Below, piece by piece: positions 1 through 10,972 of a stretch of 64,000 bases of DNA (positions within the stretch are counted from its first letter, which is position 1; every line of letters begins with the position of its first letter). This DNA is from Coprinus comatus (lineage: Eukaryota > Basidiomycota > Agaricomycetes > Agaricales > Agaricaceae), in assembly GCA_034638255.1 (NCBI GenBank), contig JAWPGT010000002.1, positions 1,984,001 to 2,048,000 on the forward strand. The letters are read 5' to 3'. The notes beneath the pieces are model-generated. The model had not been told where the DNA came from, did no database searches, and saw only the letters and a program-made list of their open reading frames with translations. The translations under genes were made by a program, and so were the position numbers.

Positions 1-2124
1 AAATGGAACGAATTGCCATTTTAAGCCCTTCAGAATAGTAACAGTCTGTAACAGCACATCATAGTTTATTTCTCACAGGCAATCCATGCCGGCGGACGGT
101 GGTCCAAGATGAGAAAATCATGTACCTACTACCTACCTAACATGGCACAGTGTAGATAAAAATAGATATCTTTTTGTGTAGAATACGATACATTCGGAGC
201 CGTATTTGAGAGCCGTTAGAGTTTTTTGTTGTTGCTGTGAGAATGCTCAATGTCTCAATTTTCTATGACAATATAAGGATATATATGCCACGATGTGCGA
301 TGTACGGCTGCGGTTTTTTCGGAGGTGTGAGGCTTGAGCTCAGTACTGGCTGGAATCGGACTGGAGTTTGGCAGTGGAAGTTAGTTTATTTACTTTCTTA
401 CTCAGTCGAGACAGTACAGGAACTAGGCTACATACTGCGTTAGAACTTAGCGAATATTTCCAAGTGTTTCTATTGTGATGTACCATACGATACATCATGC
501 CGCCGGTTCAACTATATTGATTCAAGGATCCACTAGTATCATAAAATCATTGATGTCCCTTGCACCTACGCCTACAAATCATAAATGAATATATACTTGA
601 AGGAGAAACATGAAACACTTTCTTCTTAGTAAGTGCATAGGGATGGGTAGTAGTGTGTCACTGGATGAGACATTTTCTGTATGAGGCAGCGAGGCTCGAT
701 TAATACTAGTACCTACGTGGAACTTAACCATAGGGTTGTTTTTAGATACGTCACGGTAAACCTCAGAAAATTCTCAGCCTCAGGTTAGATGCAAAAGCAT
801 AAAGAAATGCGGTTGCCACGACCCACCACTCAGTGGTTCTTCTCACAACGGGGGCTTGAACAGGGTTGGAAAGGGTTGAACAAACCCAACACAAAGGAAG
901 CCTCAGAAGGACCTGAGAAGTCGGAAGCTATAGCTTACTACTATACATATGGCGGTGGCGGGTGGTAGTCTCGCACCTCACTTTTGGGAACTCGTAACTA
1001 GCAATATTACAACTTCAATGTAGTACTCTGGATAGGATTTGAAGTGACTAAGTACCTCCTTTTCCTCTTCTCCTACTTTCTACTAGTCGCTAGTTTGCCA
1101 CTCCGAAATTTATCAGAGGTTAGTTACCCTAACGTATCGGATCTTGACCCTGTAAACTTTAAAATTCAGGGTTCAAATGTCAATCAACGAACACAAACAG
1201 TCCTTGACAGATCCTGGCATACATCTCAATTGAAAAGAACCAATGAGAACCTTCTCCTAGTACCCTTGCTCAAACCCATTCTATCTGGACCAAATCAAAA
1301 TTTTCGGTCTATGGTCTGTTGGCCACCAACACTTAACGAGTACTTTTGAACAATAAACAAAAACGAAACTCAGTTTGTTACAGTATATTATGATATGTAG
1401 ATATTAAGGCTACGTAATTGAATAAAAAAGGAAATTATCGAGGTCCCATCGCCGGGCCCATGATGTGAAACTTTGGTAGATGTGAAACTTCCCAAGTGTA
1501 AGTTGAATATTTGAATGTTGAGAAGAACGGTTAAAGGTACCAACAAAAATCTCTTTCGGGGCCGATAGATGAGGTTTTTATGTATGATATGTGGCTTATT
1601 TTGGGTTCCATAGAGATACATTCTTACCAATGGAACAACAACAAAAAAAGAATTGCATTGCGTGAGATGTATAACAATCAAAACACCAACATACAGTGCA
1701 TACACAGTACACATCCGCGGCGCGGAGACCACAGCTTGGGGTTGATATTTACTACCATTGGAAATTTCCCTGGACAATCAAGTTGGTTAGTGTGGGTCAA
1801 CTGTATCCGCAGATAGTAATTTTCTTTTGGATTACTAGCAACATATATATAAACACAAGTGTTGCGGAAGTGTCAGAGATGGATAGAAACAGACATAAGA
1901 GAACTGTGATTGGTTGAACAAAGTCTAGTTTCCTAAGCCAGGGCCGTCAATTCTCTTTGTTATCCTCTCTTCCATCCATGGCGCTAAGGTCCAGAGATCG
2001 TTCCAGCAAAAAGAAGCGTATTGTTGGCGTCCAGTAGTCGAACCGTCGGTTTCTGGTTGATTGTTTGGTACGATTATTTGTGCAATGAGCCTATTTTGTG
2101 GATAATGTAAATTAACACATGGTT
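1..2124. other. Intergenic stretch, no supported gene
   Basis: The open frames here are short, overlap on opposite strands, start at non-ATG codons (for example GTG at 1044) or read as low-complexity peptides with no recognisable family. I see no splice-connected coding structure, tRNA-like cloverleaf or long repeat. It may hold untranslated regions of a gene outside the left edge or of the F-box gene. Confidence 0.5.
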
Positions 2125-3463
2125 TTATTCATTTAGCATGGAATGGTGTGATGTCATGACAAGAATGAGAGGGCGAACGTACATGAGCGATCCAACCCAG
2201 TGCAGGCCTTCTTCTGTTTCAGGTATACCTACCCATCGCCTATCATTTCCTCCAGGAGTGAAGAACGGATAGTTGGCATGGATTGGGGCCGGTGTAGGGT
2301 GCTGCATCCTTGCATATGTGTTGGTGGACATCTGATATTCTTGTGATACTAAAAATGGACATGTTAAACGAGGAGTCCGTAACGGACGGGGTACAGATTC
2401 AAGTTCCGATGAGTGATCGAGGGTTGACTTACAGAAAGTAGGCACTGAGATCACCGACATAAGAGGATAGACACCGTAATCTTGAATATACTCCTCGGCA
2501 TTGGAAACGTGACGACGACGAGTTGTATGGCGCCTAACCTCTCCTCTTTCAATACCTGGAGGGTGCAAGAGTATATGAGCGTTTGGGTTGATTGTCAGAG
2601 TTGTCTTTGGTCGGCTGAGGGTGCCGTATGCGGTGATGCGCACATCAGCCAACTCCAGAAGTACCTGTTGGAAAAAGGACACCCTTGAGGATTGAATCAA
2701 GATTAGCAAGAAATGACCAACCCGTCGTCTTGTTTCGAGATGTACTAGATCGTTTTCCAGTCTGATAGGACGTATCTGCGCCTAATCTATTACGCAAGGG
2801 GATGTGGTACACACTTGATTTCATTGAAGATGGTGAGTGGATTGAAGTTGCGCGAGGCAGCCTCGCGTTCATTAGCTGAGCCATTTCTATTGAAGACGAT
2901 GTATCTGAGATGATGCAATGAGTCAGGGCCAATAGAGATGCAGAAGACGCGCCAACTTTGTCCAAGCTTCGTCGGTAGTACAAGAGGTGACACTCCGGTG
3001 CCAAACACGATGCAGTAACCTTGACGGCTGGGTTAGACGGCGATGACGATCAGAATGTTCGAGGCACACACTTGATGAACGCTTCTTTCCAAGTACCTTC
3101 CTTTTTCCACTTGCGCCAACTGGGCAGATACCTGCGTTTGAAACATTCCTCCCACTCTGCCTCCTTGAGGTTGGGCAGGGTTGCTTCGAAGAGTAGGAAG
3201 GAAGGGCGTGCTAGACTGAGGATCTCGACCCAGTTGTGCCGTGGGACGACAGTGCGTACGCTGAGATGCTTGAGTTCTGGCTCGTAGGTATGTTCTGCGA
3301 GATTGCGGAGGATTGGGCGTCTCCAGGGATTAAGGGCTGGATCTGATGCGATGAGGAAGAGACGGCGTGAGAGATAGGAGGCAGTGATGAGAGAGTGGAG
3401 ATCGAGTTCGCCGAGGATGTCAGCGATGAGTTCGACCGGAAGAGCTTCGAGGAGCATAACCAA
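2125..3463 (-). CDS. F-box domain protein
   Basis: The first exon (3463 down to about 3060) opens with a classic F-box: residues from about 8 read LPVELIADILGELDLHSLI, followed by the usual conserved W in a NPWRR context. F-box proteins bind SKP1 and bring substrates to the SCF ubiquitin ligase, whose cullin (CUL1) lies at 56.3 kb. A short intron, about 3062-3018, joins to a second exon (YCIVFGTGVSPLVLP...). Further exons follow, with a last long one in the 2709-2125 area interrupted by a probable intron near 2427-2350. The C-terminal part shows no WD40 or LRR repeat I can recognise, so the substrate is unknown. Splice boundaries downstream of about 2700 and the stop are uncertain. It is divergent from the KRE6-like gene, with about 200 bp between starts. 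Confidence 0.72.
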
Positions 3464-3660
3464 AGTTGGATTGCCAAACTCAGACTGCCTGACAACCTTC
3501 TTCTCTTAAGCCCGTCCATGCCTTCCAATCCTCATCCCTTCCCCCACTATGCCTCCGGAATCCTCTCTCCTCGTCTTCCACAGCTCCAGCTTTGGCGAGC
3601 TCAAGAGGAACAGCTGGGTATCATTTTTCTTTGCGCTCTGCAGCCACTGCCTTACCCCAT

Positions 3661-6018
3661 ATGTATATTCAGACTGGCAGTGATTCGCCTTACTCATTTG
3701 GCCTCAGCACAAGATACAGTTCTCTCTCAGATAAATACTCGTTGTCACCAGATCCACGTGCATGGGGCTCAGACTTATCCCCAGACCTTGTGGAACCAGA
3801 CGACTCGCTGCACAACCCAGACATCAATTCTCCAGACGACCTTGACGGCAGACGTCTGAATTTCAAATTCTCTAAAAGGGGTCTTGCCAACCTTGGCTGC
3901 CTCACTGTTCTGAGTGCCAGCTTTCTCGCTCTGTTGTGCGCAATCGTCTTACCACAAACTCAATATATGTTGGCTCATTTCCTACAGTATTGGCTATCCT
4001 ATCGGTATGTATGCCAGCTCGCAGTGGCCCAAGAGTCCAGGCTTTAATTTAGGCGGCATCAACTCCACCGGCCAGGTAGCTTTATCACCACTGTCAGAGT
4101 TAGATGAATGCTCAGATATATGCGCCTCAAGGTTCCGTTCATGGGAAATTTTGGCCTCATAGATCTTGACACACCAAAAGAAGCCTACTCAAAACGCTCC
4201 TACCGTGACGGAAGAGACTGGATACTTGTGTTTTCGGATGAGTTTAATATCGATGGTCGTTCATTCTATCCCGGAGATGACCCCTACTGGGAGGCCGCGG
4301 ACCTGCACTACTGGGTAAGGACAGGAATTTTCTGGCGTAATTTCCGGGTAACGAACGCATATACTTGCACAGGCTACCAACAACTTGGAATGGTATGATC
4401 CTGCGGCAGTTACAACCGCCGATGGATCGCTTGTCATTACTTTCTCTGAGACATTTACCCATGACCTCAACTACCAAGGAGGTAAGTTACTCGTAGATCA
4501 AACATCTCTCCTGCTAACTCTTTTCAAGGCCTCATATCTTCGTGGTAATGGAGCCTCTCTTAGCTAATGCGTAATGTACTAAATGCTAATGGAATCACAG
4601 GAACAAGTTCTGTTTCACTGGTGGAATGATTGAAACTGCGGTACAGCTTCCAGGAACTAATAACGTGGTTGGTATGTGGCCGGCAATATGGACTATGGGA
4701 AACCTAGGACGGCCGGGGTATGGAGCCACCTTGGAAGGAATGGTAAGCCTTTCCGCTCCATTCTGCCTCCCATCGTATCTTTGATCCGCCTCTTCGCTTC
4801 CTCACTATCAGTGGCCTTATACGTACGATGCCTGTGATGTGGGTACAGCTCCTAATCAAACCATAAATGGTCTCCCAGTAGCAGCAACAATACGTGGTGA
4901 TCATCTATATAATGATGTCCTCTCCTATTTACCCGGCCAAAGACTTTCAAGATGTACTTGTAATGGAGAGGACCATCCCGGGCCGAAGCATACAGACGGC
5001 TCCTACGTCGGTCGCTCGGCCCCAGAGATTGATGTTTTTGAGGCACAGGTTGGTGGCAAGCCTCCAAGTGGAGAGGTCTCACAGTCTGCGCAGTGGGCGG
5101 TGAATAATATTTCCGGCAAACCGACTTTCAGAAGTGCATTGCTAATATGCATATACAGCCGTTCGATGAATCATATCTTTGGAACAACTCCAGCGATAGC
5201 ATGACAATATCCGATCCGAGCAAGTCGAAATTGAACGGATTTGTAGGAAATATCGTTCAAGAAGCTTCGTCTGTTGTCACTAAGACGAATCAGCGATGCT
5301 ATGAGCTCATAGAGGATTGTTTTTCTGTATATGCATTCGAGGTGAGGGTAAATCTAAATTTGCCAACGAGTTATATTGACACCTGTTACTAGTACAAACC
5401 AGGTAAGCCGGAAGCTATACCTCAGGTATAAAGTTAGCACTAACAATGGTATAGGTTACGACGATGCGGTAAGGTTGCTGTGATTGCCATTCGTTTTGTC
5501 ACAACCTTATTGCGACGAAACAGTACATTACTTGGGTATCCGACAACCAAGTCTCTTGGACGATAAACGCCGCCGGTGTAGGAGCTTCTCCGTCCGTTGA
5601 AATATCCGCAAGACCTATCCCACAGGAGCCAATGGTTCGTTTCCATGGCGTCGCCTCCAAGAAAAAAAATCTTAATGTGACTGGCACACAGTATATAATC
5701 ATTAATATGGGCATGTCCAAGAATTTTGGTTCTATTGACTTTGCACACCTTACATTCCCAACCCATATGCGTATTGACTATGTTCGAGTCTATCAACCAA
5801 TGAATAACGTTAATATCGGGTGTGACCCAGATGATTTTCCGACAGCAAAATATATCGAGAAGTAAGTCACTCCTTTTCATCTGTTAGAATATTTTTGATT
5901 TCTGATTTTGATCATTCGATGCAGTCATATAGAAGCGTATTCAAATCCTAACTTGACAACGTGGAGAGAGGATTATGGGAGACCATTTCCGAGGAGTTCT
6001 ATACTAGACGGCTGTTGA
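3661..6018 (+). CDS. KRE6: KRE6/SKN1-type beta-glucan synthesis-associated protein (GH16 fold)
   Basis: Type II membrane protein of the secretory pathway or plasma membrane, needed for cell-wall beta-1,6-glucan assembly in yeasts. The N-terminus is Ser/Asp-rich and cytoplasmic. It is followed by one membrane helix (LGCLTVLSASFLALLCAIVL, about 3890-3950) and a lumenal GH16-like domain. The domain shows the family blocks ILVFSDEFNIDGRSF, PYWEAADLHYW, WPAIWTMGNLGRPGYG and the catalytic-type EIDVFE motif at about 5024-5041, ending MRIDYVRVYQP. The frame is split by many short introns (for example about 4013-4058, 4315-4372, 4482-4600). The first in-frame ATG of the membrane exon is 3661. A 5' exon further upstream is possible, because in-frame sequence extends leftwards without an ATG. 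The stop is TGA at 6016-6018. Confidence 0.88.
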
Positions 6019-6491
6019 ACGACGTACACGTAACGTTGATCGGGACTTTTGCTGTTGTCTGTTTTATTAATACTTTCAAGCTTGTTGGACGTTACGATAG
6101 TTTAATTTTTTTGCTGCCTTCGCATCTATTGCTGTGTTTTTGCTGTCGGTCTCCGTAATTTCACTTCTTTCGACGTTCTTTATAGATACTTAGATAGACG
6201 CACGCTTTCTCTCTTTTCTTTGTTTTTCTCATACATGCTTTGCTTTACACCTGCACCTGTACAACAATACATACCCCCAACTTACAAACATCCAAGTTCT
6301 GTGCAAATGGTTTTTTTTTAATTATGTTTACGTTTGGGTTTTCTTTTGTGCAACGTTTGTATAGTTTATATCATGTTATACATAAATGTTCGAACAAAAA
6401 GAAGAGAGAGAATACAGCAATTTAAAAAGAAAAGAAAAGCGAAGAGGCTGACCTAAACAAATACCTAGTACTTAATTACTAGGCGCCCGGA
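6019..6491. other. Convergent intergenic region
   Basis: Lies between the stop of the KRE6-like gene and the stop of the haspin gene. It is T-rich on the left and A-rich on the right, as expected for two converging 3' untranslated regions. No coding signal is seen. Confidence 0.5.
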
Positions 6492-9407
6492 CTACAAAAT
6501 CACGATAGGTTCAACCCAACCACGTTTAGCAGCATAAGAAACAACATCGAATGCAGAATTGGGTCCATCATCTCCACCACCACCACCACCAGTAATATTA
6601 CTTGTAGTATGAGGAGGTATAGATACAGATACAGGCATAATGGTCTTGCGTTGAGATTGAAATTTTGTTTTCGATTTGGGAGGAGATATGACGGATAGGA
6701 TATGAGTGTTTAACCAATTTTCAATGTGTAATAAAGAGTCATAACAATCTTTTTCGGAGTAAGTGTTATTTGAAGAGGAAGAAGAAGAGGTGAGGCGGAG
6801 GCTGAGGTCTACTTGAAGAGCATTTCTGGTTGTAGTTGTGGTCGTTGTTCGGGGTTTACGTGGTGTAGAAGGTGGTTTGAGGTTTTTGTGGTGTAGAAGT
6901 TTGGTTGCTAGGTAATGTAACCACTAAAAAAGAAAGAAAGGATGGATTTGAGGTTGAGTAAAGTCAGAAGAGAAGAGTATGTGATTTATGTACCATAACA
7001 TTTGTTAATGGTTTAAATGTTTCCCAATTGCCATTCATATGTTTTTTCATAAGTCTGTAAATGTCGAATTGATAATCACCTGTTTTATTATGGACATCAG
7101 CGATACTGTAATGGAAAGGAGAGATATACAGTACGTACCTTCACCCATAAATACTTCTTCTTCAAATGGTGTCCAATGTACAGAATCTTTATCGGCATCC
7201 ATACGTGATAGACCTAAATCGATAATTGTTGCTTGAACTCCATGTATTGAATCATCCATATATGTTTTTGTTTTCGCTTTCGCTTTCATGTTAATGTTGT
7301 GGAAGTTGACGTTGGTGGTATTGGTATTGGTATTGGTCAGAGTACGAAGGGCGTTGTTTTTGTTTGTATTTGTGTTTGTGGTAGGAGGAACGTCTTTTAC
7401 TAAAATTTGACCCCAATGTAAATCCCTATGCTATAGAAAATTGTTAGTTGAACATGAATGCGGTAAGGGAAGGAGAATGTATGGGTATGTACTTCAAAAG
7501 AAACGAGTTTTTCAGCATTTCCAAGTGCTTTTGCGATTTGCCAGAAAAGACTACAAGCTTGCCTCCATCCGGTTTTACTTGAGTTATTAAATGCGTAGGT
7601 TTCAAGGTCTGGACCATCATTCGGGAGAACGATGATAGCATATAATTGGGATGGCGTAAACGTATCTATTTCAATTTTTTTTTTTAAATGTCTGTTTTTT
7701 TTTAGCAGGGAATAGGAAAAGGGGCATACCAGGACGAACACTTTCAGAACCTTTGCGTTCAGCAATTCCAAATACTTCAGAATAACTCGCTTCTCCAATC
7801 TTTCTAAACCTCAAACTTTCCTCTTTTCCTCTTCCTCTTTTTTCCTTCCCATTGTCATTGGTATCCCGTAAAATAGGATCATAAGGAAAAGTTTCAATAA
7901 AAGCCGAAAATTCATACGGCCCACAACTTTCCTGTCCACATTCATCCAATAGCCCTCTTAAATATTCTGGATATTCAACCTTTTCTCCTTCCAACCTCAA
8001 CTTCATACCTAAACGAAGTTCATCCGAAAGGTGACTATTAGATGTCCCACCTTCAAGATCAAATTGTAATTCCGAAAATGTCAAGGATAAATCAAAGTCA
8101 GAAGGTGTAGTAGGTGATGGTGGTGATGGTGGTGCATGTCCGTGTCCTAATGAATGTGAATGTCCGAATGAATATCCAGAACCAGGGCGACGACGGATTG
8201 GTGTGAGTTGACGAGGTTTGAGGGGTGGTGAAGGTGGTAATGCATATGTGTATGTGGAAGTGGAAGTAGAGGAACGCTGAGAAGAATATTTATGTGGATG
8301 AGGGGAATGTGGTTGTGGCTGTGGTTGTACGGGTTTCGCTTTGGGTTTGAGAAGAGGGGAGGGTGGTTGTTGGGTTTCCTTTATTGGTTTTGGAGCCGGA
8401 TGCGGTATGAGGGCGGATGCGATCCTGGGTTTCGACGTTGAGGAGGAAGCAAGTTGGTAAGGTGGAGGTGGGATTACAACTTCGACTATTAAGTTGCTCC
8501 GTGGCCGAGCAATTGGTCCCGTCTTAGTTTGAGCTGGAGGCGCCAAGGATATGCGAGTGGATTTAGTGGGTGCTGGTGATGGTGGGAGGACTATATCTTT
8601 ATCATCTTCGGAGGAAGATTCTTCGTCAGAAATAAGGATGACTTGAGCACGTTTGCGATGGGCTGGTCGAACTGGACGTAGCTTTAAGCTAGCATCCTGG
8701 GAGTCGTTAACTACAGAAGAGTCAATGCTGATGACTTCGGGTTGAGGTTGAGGTTCCATAAAACTGGTACCGATTGACGATCCGATGCTGACGACCTCTA
8801 CGGGAGGTTTCTCGACTATGGGTGCTCGTTTCTTGCGCATTGTAACCAATGGAGCTTGATATCTCCCTGTGATAGTAGCCAAATCATCATTGACACTGAT
8901 GTCCGTTCTTGTTGTCCTCTTCTCCTCCTTCACCCTCTGGCCTTTAGCATCGAGTACCTGAATCTCCAATTGGACCGTAGATAATCTTCTCGTCGAAACT
9001 AGTGACGTCGTCTTTGCCTTAGATTGGAGCCCCGCAGTAATCTTCTTCTGCAGCTTTTTAGCAGAAGGCAAAGGTATCGTGGGGTTGAGCGCATTCGAGT
9101 TCAGAACTGACAAGGGTTTTCTTGAAGGTGTCATGGGGGCACCACCTCCAACTTCAGCCAAGATTTCCGCAAGAAGCATTCCTCTCTTCTTTTTCATCGG
9201 AGAAGCTTTGTTGGCACTTGTAAGTACACGTTGTTTGGTGAGGCCTACGACCTTGGGCGGTGACTTGGGAGCATTGTTTTCACGTTTCTTCATACGATGG
9301 ATGACCTTTGATGCATTGTCGTCGATATTTTCAGCTGTTGCGTCGATTATGCGTGTTTTTGTTCGTTTTCCATAGACGTTGATTTGCTTCGTCTTCGTCG
9401 AGAGCAT
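6492..9407 (-). CDS. Haspin-type serine/threonine kinase
   Basis: Haspin phosphorylates histone H3 Thr3 and helps place the chromosomal passenger complex at centromeres in mitosis. The start ATG is at 9407. About 500 residues of basic, Pro/Ser-rich disordered N-terminus precede the kinase. Kinase motifs in order: LRFRKIGEASYSEVFGI (glycine-rich loop), then PSQLYAIIVLPNDGPDLETY (hinge), HRDLHWGQILV (catalytic loop, about 7430-7400), IIDLGLSRMD (metal-binding position, DLG) and GEGDYQFDIYRLM, the diagnostic haspin block. The stop TAG at 6492-6494 follows GWVEPIVIL. An Asn/Thr- and Lys-rich insert separates the catalytic loop from DLG and looks longer than in animal haspins. At least five short introns. 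Divergent from PSF2, with 207 bp between starts. Confidence 0.9.
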
Positions 9408-9614
9408 TGTACGAGTCCGAGATCTCCCAACTCACAATTCCCATTTCAAGCACTTCCAACTTCAGGTTGCGCGACTCGTCACATGACCTCACCCAACTCC
9501 CCACGTGCCATCAGACGTCTATTGTCCTCCAATTAATCAAGCCGGCATCGCGACGCGTCTTTATCACCTTGTCCTTACATCACCATGTCACTTCCAACTT
9601 CACTGCGGCACACA

Positions 9615-10367
9615 ATGACTCCTCCAGAACTTGAACTAATTGCAACCCAAGAACTAATCGAAATAATCCCCTTAATATCAATGGAACGAACCGTCTTCAT
9701 CTCCGTATGTTTTCTTTAAAGCCAAATTAGCCAAAAAGGGTTTCATACTCATCAGCCAGCATTCTGTTTCTGTTTCTGCCTCTTGTCTCAAACATTTCAC
9801 AAATCCAAAACTCCAAAGGGTACATATGGACCTCTACGACCTCCGAATAAAACCAAAGTCCCTCTCTGGATGGCAATCAACCTTAAATCAAAACGCAAAT
9901 GTCACATCATAGCCCCTTCATGGTTAACCATCGAATATCTTCAAAACCGTCTCTCCATCGAAACTTCCGGTGCCGATTTTAGTGAAATGCCTTTTCGATT
10001 TATGGAAATATCCAAAGTCTTACTTGATGTGTATGTATGTGTCCATCGAAGGTGACGAAGAGAGTTGATGGTTTTTATTGATGACGTAGAGCATCGGACG
10101 ATCTAGAACAACCCGATAAACTTCGTTCATTGCTTAAAGACTTACGCGAAGCACGTCAGGCTAAAACTCGTGAAGGTCTTAAACAAATTGACTATAGTGA
10201 ATTAAGTGTGCGTACATCCTCTCTTCCATTTTCATTTTTTGTACTAAAAATCTTGCTACTAGTTGCCCAATCTTAGTGCAATGGAAATCAATGAAATAAG
10301 ACCATACTTCGTCGAGTCTATGAGTATACTTGCCAAGCTTACGCTTCCACCTCTAGAAGACGCATAA
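9615..10367 (+). CDS. PSF2: GINS complex subunit PSF2
   Basis: PSF2 is one of four subunits of GINS, the part of the CMG helicase that unwinds DNA at replication forks. The ATG at 9615 opens TPPELELIATQELIEIIP, matching the PSF2 N-terminal helix. A first intron (about 9702-9818) joins at phase 0 to GTYGPLRPPNKTKVPLWMAI, where VPLWMAINLKSKRKC is the most characteristic PSF2 block. Later exons give MPFRFMEISKVLLDV, DKLRSLLKDLREARQAKTREGL and LSAMEINEIRPYFVESM. The stop TAA is at 10365-10367. About 190 residues, normal for the family. Introns lie near 10031-10090 and 10207-10262. Confidence 0.9.
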
Positions 10368-10883
10368 GTGTTGCAACATGAAACAAATTAGAAACGTGTG
10401 GAATGTAATATTAATCGGTCGTTATTATTCTTGAGCCAGAATAATCCAATGATCATGGTCAGTACGTGGGCAACTACTCTTGGATAATATATTCGCGCTG
10501 ATCAATCTACCCTTCAGCACGTTATGTCTTGGCGTTAAGAAATGATATATTTATATATTCGAAGTTTTGGTGCGAGAAAGATACAAAATCTACAATTATT
10601 CCTTGGAACAAGATCAACGAAGAAACGTGAAATAATACTCCAAAACACTCACAGGATTCAGGGATTCACTCGGATGATAATACGACTACCACAAGTACGA
10701 GTTAAACCCTCATACAATCAAGTACAGGATGAATGCCCGAATCTGTATTGGGACTGTCTTTGCTGGCTCTCTCTTTACAACTGGGAAATTGGATGGTTGT
10801 AGTTGTAGAAAACTGAAAGGTATCATTGGTACATACCGTTTACTCGAGCCACAAGTGCCTCGTTGCCCGAAGTTTTGACTTCA
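10368..10883. other. Intergenic region upstream of the DUF4470/MYND array
   Basis: AT-rich sequence after PSF2. The only open frame (about 10542-10802) has no family resemblance and unremarkable composition. The right part is presumably the promoter region of the first array gene; its conserved box and TATA are listed separately. Confidence 0.45.
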
Positions 10884-10897
10884 TCGTGGGAGGAAAG
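10884..10897 (+). promoter_or_regulatory. Upstream box shared by the array genes, copy 1
   Basis: TCGTGGGAGGAAAG, 76 bp before the ATG of DUF4470/MYND gene 1. The same 14-mer occurs exactly upstream of gene 2 (15678-15691) and with one base missing upstream of gene 3 (20087-20099), although the surrounding upstream sequence is otherwise strongly diverged. A shared regulatory site is an inference. It could also be leftover homology from the duplication. Confidence 0.45.
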
Positions 10898-10921
10898 TAT
10901 ATTTCTCTCCGCAGCAGTTGG

Positions 10922-10929
10922 TATATAAG
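10922..10929 (+). promoter_or_regulatory. TATA box of DUF4470/MYND gene 1
   Basis: TATATAAG about 50 bp before the ATG, in the context TTGGTATATAAGCTGAGGC. A related TTTGGTATAAGGCCTAAGC sits at the same distance before the ATG of gene 3. In gene 2 the corresponding place reads GTTATGAGATAAGC. Confidence 0.5.
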
Positions 10930-10972
10930 CTGAGGCAAGCCTTGTGGCCTCTCTCGGTTCTCTGTCGCTATC

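Noticed and set aside
1044..1349. Open frame MTKYLLFLFSYFLLVASLPL with a signal-peptide-like start
   Set aside because: It begins at GTG, not ATG, has no downstream family resemblance, and no splice context. Chance hydrophobic stretch more likely.
1388..1777. Minus-strand open frame of 129 codons
   Set aside because: No recognisable domain, overlaps equally long plus-strand frames, and composition is like surrounding noncoding AT-rich DNA.
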